64,000 nucleotides of DNA from Rapana venosa (Eukaryota; Mollusca; Gastropoda; Neogastropoda; Muricidae). Position numbers and translations under genes: made by a program. Shown piece by piece: positions 26,401 through 37,309 of the stretch. The stretch spans positions 41,829,326-41,893,325 of the forward strand of contig CM054134.1 of the NCBI GenBank assembly GCA_028751875.1, in the 5' to 3' direction. The notes beneath the pieces were generated by a model, which ran no database searches, was not told where the DNA came from, and saw only the letters and a program-made list of their open reading frames with translations. Every line of letters begins with the position of its first letter. Position 1 is the stretch's first letter.

Positions 26401-29352
26401 GGCTGCCTCCCACTCGTCAGCATCTGAGGTCACCGGAGTGAGCGGGGGAGAGTCTGGACCGGAGGTGGTGGTGGTGGAGGAGGAGGAGCTACGCGGTCGA
26501 GTGACGGCGATGTCCGGCGTGTCAACAGGGGTGTTGGGGGGTGGAGGGGTGGTACCTGGCAGTTCTAACAAACAGGGCGGTTTGCTCAGCATGCCCACAG
26601 CACGCTTGGCCGGGCTGAAGTGTGGCGAGGAATGCTGCTGTGGGGTGAGGTTGTCGACGGGCGTGCTATAAGAGCTGCTCTCAGGACTGGCCTGTATTGT
26701 GCTGGGACTGGAAATGGCATACTGGGAGTTTGTCCCCAGTCCTGGGGAATCATTGTCTGTGGACTGGGAACTGGAAGCCGTACTGGTGTCAAACTTACTG
26801 TCATTGGTATTGATGTTTTTGTCTGTAATGCTGCTGGGGGGTTCAGTGGCTGTCTGGCCCTGAGACATCACCACTAAACTGTCTCCTGCCATGTGAATAC
26901 TGAATGCACCATCCTCCCCACTCACCCCCTCCCCAACAGAACCCCCACTGCGCCGCTTGGCTTGGAGTTTGGGCCTGCTGAGCATAGCAGCAAGCTGCTC
27001 CTCCGCCGTCAAGACATCACAGTTGTCAGCATGAGAGTCATCACCTGCAGCGTTCAAGTCATTGACATTGATGCCCACACGGACCTGTCTTTGCGTAGCT
27101 GTCACCTGTTTTGTGTTGTTCTGCTGACCCTCACCATTGCTAGAATCACCCCCACTGTTGCTGTTCTCTGGGAGAGCTGGCATCACAGTGTCACTCAACT
27201 TGCGCATTTGAGAGTTCAAGCTCATACCAGTCAACACCACTGGCTCCTCTGAGCCGATTCCAGAGTCTGTTTGGGACTTGGCACTTGAGCTCAGTTTGCG
27301 CTCCCCTCTCCAGGAGTCGTCTCCAGGCGTGGAGCTTGTGGGACTGGTGGCATCTTCCCTCGATTCACAGGACACATCAGAACTGAGGCTCCAGGCATCC
27401 TGGCTCTCTTTTTTCCTTTCCGCTTTGGCCTCTTGTTTCGGCCTTGAGGACTTTTGGTTGGGACTGGGCGGCACTTCTGTTTTGGCAAACTCTTGTCTGG
27501 GTGTGCGTCGCGGGCTGGCCCTGGGTGTGGTGCCATGGGACTTGTTGGGACTGTTCTCTATGCTGTGAGGGTTCTTCTGCAGCGTGAGGTTGGGGATCCA
27601 TGTCAGGATCAGCGTTGGTCGACTTCCCTGAATGAAGGGAAAGGTAAAGTTTCAACAGTTTTTAAATACAAGAATGTCTGTAAACATGCAGTTAAAAAAA
27701 AAAGTAGAAAATACGACACTGATGAAAAATTGAAACAGCAGTTTATCGAGCTATTGTACTTTCCAAGTTATACTGTATATTAATAAGTACTATCTAAACT
27801 GTTCTTGCCAAAGTAGGAAATTAATTTTTTTTAAAGAAAAAAATACTGCTACTGACTAACTAGAAGCAGAAACAAACCCCAACCAAATAAAAACAAAACA
27901 AAATCCGACCAACCAACAAAACAAAGAGATCCAAACAAACAACCCCCCCACCCAACCCCAACCAAGAAAAACAAAAACAACAAAACAAACAACCAAACCT
28001 GCCCCCCCCTCAAAAAAACCCAAACAACAACAACAACAACAAAGCCCAAACCAACAAAAACAAAAAAAACAACCCAGCATTGATGGCCTTCAATTTAAAT
28101 TCAACATTGTGGGTCTGGTTTATAAATCTAGTACGTACATTTGCCCGATTTTGTGCCGTTTTCAAGGGACCAGTTTGCCAACAATAATGCTTAGCCACCA
28201 TGTACTAGAATATGACGTTCATTTTGCGCATCACTTATGCATGAACCTTACTTCTGTAAAGAATACCCCAGAAAGTCAAAATTTCGTAGTCTCAGCTCTC
28301 ATCCTGTGTGATCATGTGGAGGTCAGAAAATGACCCTTGCCTGGTGTTGTTGCTGCACTGGGATAGCAGCTGAGTGATTGGTGCTAGGGCTCTTCTGGAT
28401 CTCATTCTAATTTCACAATAAAATACAACGTAAAGGTACAGTCTGCATTTAAAAAAAACCTCACTATGAATGAGTGTGAACAAAACTGCAATAGCTAATT
28501 ACACAGTAATTCTGTGAACAAGCTTGAACTTTCTCGTAGTAAAATAACTGTAAACAGAGCAAAGGCAAAAATGGTATTTAATCAATTAATGTCAAATCGA
28601 AGGAGATCCAGATAATGATATAACAGTATTTACGCAATGAACATAGTTAACAAATCAAAACTGAAAACAAGAACCAATGAAAGACTGGCACATCTTTCTC
28701 CTGAAACTAATGTTACTAAACATTAGATACTCAGAAGTATTTTTCAAGATATCTGGAATAATCTCAATAGAAAGCATGCAAAATAGCCTTAAACCATCAT
28801 TGCAGAATTGCTTCAGCCAATAACAATAAATAAAAAAATTTAATCATTCATTTACAAAATCTATTTTCAATCATCTTTTTCAATTCATGAATTCATTCTG
28901 CAACCCCCCCCCCCCCCCCCCCCCCCCGAATCCCCTTCTAGAACAAAGGAAACTGACTTTTTCTGGCAAGGGTCATTTCATTCTTTGATCTGTTCAACTG
29001 AAAACTAAGTTAACATTTAATCATGATGTTGGCTGCCCTGCAGGTAAAAAAGGTAATATCAGGGCTGTCACCTTACTGGGAAACAAAGTCAACACCACAC
29101 AATCACAAAGCAAAAAAACAACCCCCCAAAAAACCAAGCAATCTAACTGACCCTTACCTCACTCTGATGGGCCCTCAGGGTGAGGTAGCCCGGGTGATGC
29201 TCAGAATCCACCAGCAGGGAAGCGGGAGGGTGCACACACACATTGTTCTTGCAGTAGATGATCTCTCCATCAAGGGGTGGAGGTTTCAGAGAGTCACCAC
29301 TGCCCAAGCGCAGCAGGTTGCTGGCTTTCTTGACAATGCTGCTCAGCGCCAT
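17244..29352 (-). CDS. TBC1D16: TBC1 domain family member 16 (Rab GTPase-activating protein), 10 coding exons
   Basis: The exons, in transcription order, are 29352-29158, 27627-26163, 25840-25647, 25112-24912, 24208-24060, 23381-23247, 22661-22475, 21780-21683, 18538-18310 and 17420-17244. They total 3030 bases, 1009 residues plus stop, and every junction is GT-AG with compatible phase. The N-terminus (LDGEIIYCKNNVCVHPP, GYLTL) and the segment VDLGQMRSLRLFYSDAA match vertebrate TBC1D16 as I recall it. The TBC domain spans about 690-950, with GGLDPMIRPEVWPF, an arginine finger at R760 (VEKDVVRTD) and a glutamine finger at Q797 (GYSQGMSDL), so it should be catalytically active. Human TBC1D16 is about 767 residues; the extra length is a Ser/Thr/Pro-rich, probably disordered region at about 100-540. 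The family stimulates GTP hydrolysis by Rabs, with Rab4A and Rab5 reported for human TBC1D16, in endosomal recycling. The start Met is chosen because MALSSIVKKASNLLRL aligns with the family N-terminus; upstream codons do not. Confidence 0.95.
18144..18350 (-). repeat. 42-bp tandem repeat that duplicates the exon 9 splice donor
   Basis: Five copies of a 42-bp unit (one is 40 bp) each contain GTGCTCAGGAAG|GTAAGCC or a one-base variant on the minus strand. The exon-like edges are at plus positions 18310 (true exon 9), 18268, 18228, 18186 and 18144. The first copy includes the last 12 coding bases of exon 9; the other four lie in the intron. Confidence 0.9.
18310..18538 (-). CDS. TBC1D16: TBC1D16 exon 9
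   Basis: Encodes residues 875-951, including RWILLCFKREF, CWAHYQTDYFHLFLCVAIVA and the helix ending MHMNVDIVLRK, which closes the TBC domain. It is nearly identical to the vertebrate segment. Its donor (AAG|GTAAGCC) is the first of five tandem copies that continue into the intron. Confidence 0.95.
18736..19043 (+). mobile_element. SINE body and 3' tail, plus orientation, 5' truncated
   Basis: It begins with GTCAAAGTCCTTCGGATGAG and includes CATCTTGCGCATATGTTAAA and AGTAGGCCATTGTGTGCCGG, matching the family body at 44200, 44583 and 35240. It ends with GCGCTATATAAATTCC and a (TTA)n tail, typical of LINE-mobilised SINEs. The tRNA-like head is missing. The 36-bp minisatellite starts about 25 bases after the tail. 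Confidence 0.8.
19067..21617. repeat. 36-bp minisatellite, about 71 copies, inside a TBC1D16 intron
   Basis: The unit is TAGCTGCACAAATTGTAAGA plus AATCTTCTCCTGTGCC. Variants differ at CCTGTGCC/CCCCTGTC/CCTGTGTC, at AATTG/AAGTG/AATAG, and at AAGAAATC/AAGAATTC/AAGCAATC. The array fills about 2.55 kb of the 3.14-kb intron between exon 8 and exon 9. Because 36 is a multiple of three, several frames stay open for 650-900 codons; these are not credited as genes. The last units (from about 21440) carry small indels, the usual decay at an array edge. Confidence 0.97.
21683..21780 (-). CDS. TBC1D16: TBC1D16 exon 8
   Basis: Encodes residues 843-875, DYLRELLRTMLPRFFYHLKL through LEMLFAHR. The acceptor is GCTGTGTGCAG and the donor ACAG|GTCAGG. 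The satellite array begins about 65 bases downstream of this donor. Confidence 0.93.
22475..22661 (-). CDS. TBC1D16: TBC1D16 exon 7 (glutamine finger)
   Basis: Encodes residues 780-842 with GYSQGMSDLLAPILAE, where Q797 is the TBC glutamine finger, and FVSSPTDSDMDKQL. The acceptor is GTTCATCAG and the donor CTC|GTGAGT. It closely matches the vertebrate TBC core. Confidence 0.95.
23247..23381 (-). CDS. TBC1D16: TBC1D16 exon 6 (arginine finger)
   Basis: Encodes residues 735-780: EEKQHFWRNIQCIVEKDVVR and then TDRSHPYFRGQHNPNIQVL. R760 is the catalytic arginine finger of TBC domains. The donor is CAA|GTGAGT. Confidence 0.94.
24060..24208 (-). CDS. TBC1D16: TBC1D16 exon 5 (TBC domain start)
   Basis: Encodes residues 686-735, starting AIFFGGLDPMIRPEVWPFLL, the entry helix of the TBC domain, followed by a basic stretch EREQIRNDKYIEYHQIRK. 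The acceptor is TCTTTCAG and the donor GAG|GTAAAC. Confidence 0.94.
24912..25112 (-). CDS. TBC1D16: TBC1D16 exon 4 (linker before TBC domain)
   Basis: Encodes residues 619-685, ending VDDELQLRK, which matches the short conserved EYKLRK that precedes the vertebrate TBC domain. The upstream part (PYQQFLVVKPQLTNDD) is less conserved. Phase 0 at both ends. Confidence 0.9.
25647..25840 (-). CDS. TBC1D16: TBC1D16 exon 3 (second half of PH-like region)
   Basis: Encodes residues 554-618: MRSLRLFYSDAACSTGQVVI and then ASRESQYKILHFHNGGLDKL with AEIFQEW. This is one of the most conserved N-terminal parts of TBC1D16, resembling the DUF3548/PH-like region of the TBC1D15/16/17 group. Confidence 0.95.
26163..27627 (-). 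CDS. TBC1D16: TBC1D16 exon 2 (large, mostly disordered)
   Basis: At 1465 bases it encodes residues 66-553. It opens with GSRPTLILTWIPN, matching the family strand LILAWVPN, and ends with CGVFSVDLG, again conserved. Between them lie about 440 residues rich in Ser, Thr, Pro, Asn and Gln with many SP/TP sites, likely disordered and phosphorylated. The acceptor is CCCTTCATTCAG and the donor CTGG|GTGAGT. Confidence 0.93.
28904..28927. repeat. Poly-C tract, 24 bases
   Basis: An uninterrupted C run in TBC1D16 intron 1. The gene-sense (minus) strand is poly-G. Confidence 0.95.
29158..29352 (-). CDS. TBC1D16: TBC1D16 exon 1 (first coding exon)
   Basis: Encodes residues 1-65 from ATG at 29352-29350. 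The region DGEIIYCKNNVCVHPP and HHPGYLTL matches the family N-terminus. A splice acceptor GACTGCAG lies 30 bases upstream (exon edge at 29382), implying that the 5' UTR continues in an upstream exon. The donor is GAG|GTAAGG. Confidence 0.93.
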
Positions 29353-29589
29353 TGTCCACTCTGCAACCAGTGCCAAAGACTCCTGCAGTCCACTTATAAT
29401 AATTATACTTACTTCTGCGCACACTAGTCAAGCTGTTGTAATATGTTTACATGATGACAGATGTTATGGATTTGTCATGACCAACAATAGAGGCTGCCAC
29501 AAGACCGCTGAATATTAAATAATAAGAAAATGATATCTATTCCAAGAGAAGGCACGCAGCCTGTCAGTCACACAAAGGGAGATGGTCAA

Positions 29590-29695
29590 AATCCCCACCC
29601 TGAATTCACCAGGTGACTCTGAGATTTGAACCCATGGACTTCAGGACCTTTTGGGGCATCTCATCACCATAACCACTTGGCAACTCCTTTCAACA
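29590..29695 (-). mobile_element. tRNA-like SINE head, minus orientation
   Basis: On the minus strand GTTGCCAAGTGGTTATGG (A-box-like) is followed about 45 bases later by CATGGGTTCAAATCTC (B-box-like). Only the head region is recognisable. It lacks an acceptor-stem match and is not called a tRNA gene. Confidence 0.6.
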
Positions 29696-30892
29696 GGTGC
29701 ATAATTAACTATCCAAGAGAAAGTAGATTAACAATATCAGCCCAATGGGTTTTTTTGTTTTTGTTTTTGCATCTTCCCTAAGAAATCAACACTGGATGCT
29801 TGGGGGGATAAGCTTCACTTGTACACTCTTTTATTGAAAAAAAAAAAAGAAGGTAAGAAGCAGTGAAAAAAAAACTATCATGAACAGTGGTAGTGGTGAT
29901 ACCTTTACCATAGAAACATAATCGTCTCCATTCAGAACCCCCCCCCCCCCCCCCTCCTTTTTCTCAACTGCAAGTGCCTGGGGAAGATTTTCAGATGGAA
30001 GTAAAAAAGCTCATACTCTGAGCTAAACCAGACACTGCAGGTGAAAAAAAGTTGGTAAAATGTTTACAAAAACATACAATTCGATCTGATATGTCACATC
30101 TCATCAAGTTAATGATATGTATTTATGCTATTTTAAAAACAAAGAAACAACAAATTTTAGCTATTATAAAACAATGACCCCCACAAAAATCAAAACCCTT
30201 GTCTTCTCAACAATTTCTGCTTGGAAAATCAGTGACATGGCAACCAGTCACTTGAAATATAACAATTAACATGTAAAACTTTTTTTTCTTTTTCAAGAGG
30301 AAATACAAAATAATTACACACTTAACTGCAACACTAGAGCTGAACAAAAACTAAATAATTATCAAAACATCAAACACATGAAATAACAAATGATCTTGCA
30401 AAACATACTCAGATTCTATGACCATGAATTAGAAAACCCCAAACTAACACTGTAACAGAAAACCCTATCAGCGAATCTAGCCACAAACCATATGTAAGTC
30501 TGCTATGAACACAGCAACCTGGAACGACATCCATAGCTTTCTTAGACAAAAGCCACCGGTGAAAATGTGCAAATGCTTCAAATTGTACTGTAAGTGAAGA
30601 CCCTCAATGTGTTCCCTTTTGGTATCATGATAACACCTGTGCAACTATGCGGTGTGTGATACGCTGTATCCCGGCGACTGCCAGTGGGAAGAAATATTAA
30701 TTATGGTGCGTGGTGTATAAAGCACATGCTTTGAACAACAGGTGCGCGCATTGACATAACTGATGTAATATGTGATGTAGTGTGTGTGGTATGAGTGTCG
30801 GTGACACAGGATGGGGGGGAGACAGAAAAAGGCAGGACAGACAGCAGCATGCAGCATTTTTATGTCTTCTCATTTGTTTCTCTCTGTTCCGC

Positions 30893-30894
<2 letters not shown>

Positions 30895-30977
<83 letters not shown>
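30895..30977. repeat. (GA)n microsatellite
   Basis: About 41 GA dinucleotides, directly followed by a GT-rich stretch. Overlapping long open frames are translations of this repeat. Confidence 0.95.
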
Positions 30978-30980
<3 letters not shown>

Positions 30981-31689
30981 GTGTGTGTGTGTATGAGTGT
31001 GTTTGTGTAAGTCCATGAGTTCTCTGGGGAAAACTAGCATCTGGGTAAAGACCTCTATAGAGGTTTTTCTCAGCCATAACACAAGCTTATGAACAAGATA
31101 GACATTAAGGCCCTTGACTTAGGTGGTGGTGGTGGGATGCAGGTTGTTGGGGGGTTTTGGGGTTGTTGTTTTTTTTTTTTTTTGGGGGGGGGGGGGGGCT
31201 TGATGTTTACTGCACAAACTGGAGAGGACCCTCAGACAACACACCACAGCCTGGGATGAGAAGCTGATGAAAACAGCAGAAGACAAGCAAACTCTCAGAA
31301 ATCTCATTCCATCAGCTCAGACAAGCCACAGATGCAACCTTAAGGGCAAAGATTTGTCAATACTCCATTAGCTTGCCCAGCAGCCACACAGGACACTGCC
31401 CCATCTCAGACAAAACAGCAAAAAACTGCTAATGGAGGCCCAGGTATCACTGCAAGTTTCATGGCTGTTTAAAAAAAAAATCAGTTTGAAACAGTTTTTA
31501 TTACAGCTCTGCCCCAGGGTGGTGATAGTGGTGGTGGTGGTGTGTTGTCAGCTAAGGAAACACGAACTAAAAGGCACGAAAGCCATGTTTAACATGAGGG
31601 TCCTTGGCTTGGGGAGTGGTGGTGGTGTGGTGGTGGTGATGGGGCGCAGGGGTAGGGAGACTTGATGTTTACTGCGCAAACTGGTGAAG

Positions 31690-32080
31690 ACTGGTGGGTT
31701 GTTGGTCTAGAGGTAACACACCTGCCTAGAAAGCGAAAAGTCCAGGTTCAAAATGTGTTGGTTCAATCCCTGTTTGTACTGGAAACTTTTCCCCCATGAC
31801 TAGCCCCTGAGTGGTGATCTGGGTGCTAGTCTTTCAAATGAGATGATAAGCTGAGGTCCCATATGTAACACCCATTTAGCGCACTTAAAAAGAACCCAAA
31901 ACAACGAGTTGTCCCTGGCAAAATTCGGAAGAAAAAAACCCACTCTGACAGGGAAACAAATATGCATGCAGACAGGAAAAGAGAGAAAAAAAAAGGGTGG
32001 TGCTGCTTTTGTAGTGATGTGCTCTCCCTGGGGAGAGCAGCCCAAATTTCACACAGAGAATTCTGCTGTGACTTGAAGTG
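31690..32080 (+). mobile_element. tRNA-derived SINE, plus orientation (family B)
   Basis: The head GTTGGTCTAGAGGTAACAC (A-box-like) is followed by GTTGGTTCAATCCC (B-box-like). The body has GATGATAAGCTGAGGTCCC, AGCGCACTTAAAAAGAACCC and TGCATGCAGACAGGAAAAG. The body recurs inverted at 38240-38570 and, more weakly, at 52500-52830. It differs from family A, which carries GGATGAGAC and GTGCTTATTCCATTATCC. Confidence 0.75.
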
Positions 32081-32592
32081 GTGTACAATGTACAAAACAA
32101 TAATTACTGCAAACACTTTCCAATGCAGCAATATGATTGACAATGTAAGAATGAAACCAGCTGGTGATCGAAGATTTACAATGACATGACATGGAATTAC
32201 AAATCATTTTCAATACAATAGAGATAATTTTGCAAGTTTGACCAGTTTTGATTTTCATTGCACGTTCATTATGAGGTTGAATCTAATAGCATTTGGATGA
32301 AATGGGACATATTTCTGAAAACACAAACAACAAAAATCTCAAACCTGTTGCGTTCGGTAACAATCTATGCAACATAATTCTGCTCAGGTCTTGACCAGGA
32401 GATATTCTTCACCGTGGTTTCATTTTTCTGCAAATGCCTGACAGATCAACAGAAAAGTGTTCTTCATCTTCTGCATCATCTTCACTACAAAGAATCACTG
32501 CTGGCTTACCCTTGACCTGCAAATTGTGACTGCAACAAGTAAATAACACTGGAAGTAGGGCAGCGTTCTGAAGCTGAGACTGACACTTACAT

Positions 32593-32731
32593 AGGAGAGA
32601 GAGGGAGGGAGGGAGGGAGAGAGAGAGAGGGAGGGAGGGGGAGAGAGAAGAGGAGGGAGAGAGAGAGAGAGGGAGGGAGGGAGAGAGAGAGAGAGGGGGG
32701 GGGGGGGAGAGAGAGAGAGAGAGAGAGGAGT
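32593..32731. repeat. Purine-rich GA/GGGA repeat
   Basis: An interrupted GAGAGGGAGG repeat including a G12 run. It is polypurine on the plus strand. Confidence 0.9.
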
Positions 32732-32824
32732 AGAAACAAAAACTAACACAATGTGTCATGAGGAAAGGTGTGTATGGTCTGCCTTTCTGATTTTTTTTCC
32801 TCTGCTGATGTGATTGATAGTGTG

Positions 32825-32828
<4 letters not shown>

Positions 32829-32897
<69 letters not shown>

Positions 32898-33000
32898 ACA
32901 CAAACACACACACTACTCTCTCAAACACACACACACACACCTACTCACACAGTGACACACACATGCCACACCACACACAATGACACACACACACATACTA
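32829..33000. repeat. (AC)n microsatellite and degenerate CA tract
   Basis: Pure AC at 32829-32896, followed by an imperfect CA/CACT tract to about 33000. Confidence 0.93.
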
Positions 33001-33155
33001 TTACACAAAAGGCAGAAAAAACTGAGAAAAAGGGAAGAAGAAAGAAAAAGAATAGCAGCAAAAACTGAGTGGCGAGAACATAAAAAGTAATTACTGAGGA
33101 ACAGGAGCACAGCAGAGAGACAAGAGAGTGCAGAGGTGGGGCGTGGGAAGTGAAA

Positions 33156-33188
33156 CTGCCAGAGAGAGGGGAGGGGGGGGGGGGGGGG

Positions 33189-33226
<38 letters not shown>
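33156..33226. repeat. Poly-G and (GA)n compound repeat
   Basis: A G-rich run at about 33171-33189 is followed by GA repeats to 33226. Confidence 0.9.
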
Positions 33227-33230
<4 letters not shown>

Positions 33231-33814
33231 CTGTGTGTATGAGAGTGTGGCTGTGTATGTATGTGTATATATATATGCAAGTGTGTGTGCGTGCATACAT
33301 GTGTATACATGTACATGCAATTGCATGCATTTGTGTGTGTGAGTGTGTGTTTACATGCGCACACGTGTGTCACTGTGTGAGTGAGAGAGAGAGAGAGAGG
33401 GCAGGGGGGACTGAGAGAATGAGAGAGACCGAAAGAGAAAGAAAGTGCATGGAGCATAGATGGAAGGGAGTGAGGAGAGGGCAACAGATGGCACAAACCT
33501 ATCTCTTGTTTTACAGACAGCTGCAAGCTCAGCAATCAATAACCCACCAAAAACAGACACGCATATCATACACCCACAAGATATTGCAACAGTGTAATAG
33601 TAACACAACCAGGAACTTTTTTTTTTTAAAATAACGCAAACTGCACAAAGAGTATAGTAATCATGAGTGCATTTTTAAAATCTGAAAAGAAAAAAAATTA
33701 ACACATTTCCCTCAACAAAATCTGAGATCTTTAACAATGCATTAATTACAGTTATCTCTACAAAAATATTGATTACAGCTAAATAATGATGGGGGCACAA
33801 GTGAGTGAATTTGT

Positions 33815-34060
33815 GTGTGTGTATGTGTGTTTTTAAGTATGTGTGTACACATGCGAGCATGCATGCATGCATGCATGCACATGAGTGTGCATGTACATGT
33901 GCATGTGCATGCATGTGAGAGAGTATGCATGTGTATGTATGTGTGTGTATGTGCACCCATTTGCCTGTGCACACACACATGCACACACACACATGCATGT
34001 TTATGTGCTTCTTAGTGTATGTGCGCACAAGGCAGTGTGCAAGTATGTGAGCATGCATGT
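33815..34060. repeat. TG/ATGC alternating repeat region
   Basis: TG tracts mixed with tandem GCATGCATGCATGCATGC at about 33858. Nearly all steps alternate purine and pyrimidine, a Z-DNA-prone composition. Confidence 0.85.
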
Positions 34061-34339
34061 GTGTGCTTGCACAGTACAACATAAACTACAACTTGAACAA
34101 AAACTCAGACATGCACACCAGTTTTCATTTGTAATGCTGGGGTGGCAGTAAAGATTCTTTGTTCCTTTTACTCCCACAGGGGAAGGGTGGGGTGGGGGTG
34201 GGGGGTAGGTTACGCAGGGGTGGAGGGGAGGGGCTGACAGAAGTCCAAGCACTATCCATCTTCAATAAAGAGCAGGGCCCTGGAGGAGAGCAGCCCATTT
34301 TCAAAAAGAGATGTGTGAGGGGGAAAAAAAGAGGAAAAT

Positions 34340-34442
34340 GGAAGACAGGGAAGAGGGAGAGAGAGAGGAAAAGGAGGAAAAGAAGGAGGACAAAGAGGAG
34401 GAGGAGGAGGAGAGAGAGAGAGAGGAGGGAGGGAGGGGAGAG

Positions 34443-34500
<58 letters not shown>

Positions 34501-34506
34501 AGAGAA
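34340..34506. repeat. Polypurine GA/GGA tract
   Basis: About 165 bases that are almost entirely purine, ending with pure GA at about 34447-34496. Reading frames here are repeat translations. Confidence 0.9.
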
Positions 34507-35129
34507 ACACATTTTTTACTTTTTATTTTTCTCATGGTAATATATTAAGCATTACATGCTTTTTCACACTAGACCTTACCAAAAAAAATAGAGAAAGGAG
34601 TAAGAGAGAGAGAGGAGGAGGGAGGGAGGGGGTAGAGAGGGGTGAGAGAAGATGAGCAGCCATGAGTGGGAGACAGAAGAGTAAGGGGAATAAAAATAAA
34701 GAACACAAAAAGGAAAATGGGGAAAGGAGAAGAAAAAAAAGAGGAAAACCGGGTGACACGGTGACAAGTATACAAGAAAGAAGAAAAAAATGTCATGTAG
34801 AAAAGCTGAAACATACACTGATACAGAAAAACAGAGGGTGGGGGGGAGAGAGGAGAGAGTGAGAGGTGAGGGAGGGAGGGAGAGAGAGAAAGAGACAGAA
34901 ACAATTACTAAACCTCTAATGCGTTAAAGCTCCAATACTTTAATTACCAGGAAGTAAAATGCAAAGAAAAAGACCTTTTTAGGCCAAAGGAAAAATCCAT
35001 CTGTTACGATCTACATGAAATCAATACAAATTGATGAAACTCTGTGTAAACCTCTATATAAGCCTCTTTTTCCACATCTGTGTTGAAGATTGATCTTTCA
35101 TATATAAAGGGATAGACTGCGATTTTAAA

Positions 35130-35410
35130 TCATGCACAAAGGAAGGTGGCAGGACAGTTTCACCTTCCTAACAAGTACACCATGAGGTTCTGGGTTCGAT
35201 TCCCAGCCTAGCCCTTTCTTCCCAGTTTGATCAGAAAATCAAACAAATTGCATGTCAAAGTCCTTTGGATGAGACTACTACAAACCAACAGCCTGTGTGA
35301 GAAAGTACACAGAACATCGTGTGCACACGTTAAAAATCTGTTCCACCTTTTGGAAGCATGGGACATTTAGTGCTGGTAGGAATGAATGACCATTTCTTTT
35401 AAAAAAAGCA
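35130..35410 (+). mobile_element. tRNA-derived SINE, plus orientation, intact B box
   Basis: The head contains GGTTCTGGGTTCGATTCCCA, a canonical B box (GGTTCGATTCC), preceded by an A-box-like GGCAGGACAGTTTCACC. The body follows with GTCAAAGTCCTTTGGATGAG, ACATCGTGTGCACACGTTAA and AGTGCTGGTAGGAATGAATG, all shared with family A. It is the best preserved Pol III head in the window. Confidence 0.85.
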
Positions 35411-36220
35411 TGCATACTGGTGTTTTGTTTAGACACCATCTCTTATGTCAAAATGTGGCTACTTAAATGGTGGTGGTGGTGGTTTGGGGGGGGGGGTGGA
35501 CGGGACGGTCGCATTATTATATGCAAAAATCAAAAATCTCACCATTGTCAACCCTCAGAGCTCAAGGATAGGACAAAAACACACAAAAAAGATCATGCAA
35601 ATTTTATTTATAATTTACCCCCTGAAAGAAAAAGGAATCAACAAAACACATTTTACTGAACTGACATAAAGAAAATGATAGTAAATTTATATATATATAT
35701 ATATATCATAAAGAAAATCATCAAAAATAAGTATCATCAACATCAATTTAATTTCATACTGTTAAAAGCTTAAATTATAAAAAGATCATCTCTTGGCGAC
35801 TTAACTATATATCTTCTCACACCATCTCTACTTTCATTTATGATCACTCCTGAAACTGTTGTTTGATCCACAACAGAACTCCTAGTCCTACAAGGCATAC
35901 CAAACTACATGTGCAGAAAATCATTCACATGATTTCCAACTCACTGGAGGACTGGACTTTGATGATCTTCACAAGAGAAATCAAACTGTTCATCATCGCT
36001 GGTCAAAGCAGACCACCCAGGCAGACAGACTGAACAGCGCAGGGTCAATACCTTGACTGATTTAAACAGAAAGGCGGATAGGAAACCAGCCAGACAGCTG
36101 AACCCTAGACTATCGAGACTTCTTTTCCTACAAGGGCCTAAGACAGGAAGGAGAACAGTAGGATGCAAGACAATGACTGGAGAAGTCACCTCAAACTTGT
36201 ATTTCCTCATTTGAATATGA

Positions 36221-36258
<38 letters not shown>

Positions 36259-36900
36259 GCACACACACACGCACACAAGCATGTGTACACAAACACACAC
36301 ACACTGCACACAACACTAATACAGCCATTTTATACAGTTTCTCTCCAGGAAGAAAATCATTGATTAGCCTGTAAATAATTATTACAGAAAAATTGGTGCC
36401 TAAAAACATATTCCAAAATTATTATTTTTAACCCAAAAAACACTGACTAACCTGTGTGCAACTCAAAAAACCTCTCCATTGTACCAACTGATACTTGATT
36501 AATTAATACAATTACGAGTCCTGCAAACAAACTTGTCTTGTTGATGTGTTGAATGTTACATGACGTGGAACTTACTTACAAGCACTTTTAGCACTGGGCA
36601 AACCTCTCTTGTGTATACACAATGCAGATGAGTACAATGGGATAAGTGTCACATAAGCATAGTTTTAGATTTACTTCCCAGCTCAGGCTGACCTGGTTGA
36701 AATTATGAATATTTACTCTAGCTGTGTGACAGCTGGTATTCACTTTTCCCGGACTGTGAAGGAAATGTGTAGTGTTCTCCGTTTCCAAGTACTTGAAAAA
36801 AAAAAAAAGGGGGGGGGGGGGGGGGGAAGCCCACTGTTTACTGATTGAAACAGCAACAGCACAACCATTATTGTTCTCTCTCTCTCTCTTATTGTTCTCG

Positions 36901-36902
<2 letters not shown>

Positions 36903-36957
<55 letters not shown>
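36903..36957. repeat. (CT)n microsatellite
   Basis: About 27 CT dinucleotides. A poly-A/poly-G junction with 18 G lies just upstream at 36795-36826. Confidence 0.95.
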
Positions 36958-36960
<3 letters not shown>

Positions 36961-37275
36961 CAATGTCAGGTAGTGTGCAGTCTGACTCTACATCTGTGTA
37001 AAGCTTTTCAAATAAGATATATTATGATTCGTAAATCACGGGTCTGGTAACTGATGATCCTCTTTACAAATAAACTTTGTTTAGTTGTTAGTGGTGTTGG
37101 TTTTGTTTGTCCACCCCCACCCCTCCCCAACTCAATAAAGCAGTTATTTAAATAGACTGACAACCCTATTTATGTATGGGCCAATAACCTTTTTATGAAT
37201 AAATCATTCCAGTTTGAGTTCTCTTTCTCTCTAGCTATCTCACTCACTCACTATGACTCACTTACATGTAATGAT

Positions 37276-37309
<34 letters not shown>

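Noticed and set aside
32768..33068. His-Thr-rich and Val-Cys-rich frames
   Set aside because: Translations of (AC)n/(GT)n microsatellites, seen at many places.
35130..35230. Possible tRNA gene because of a perfect B box
   Set aside because: The A box is poor, there is no foldable acceptor stem, and the sequence continues into a SINE body repeated elsewhere in the window.
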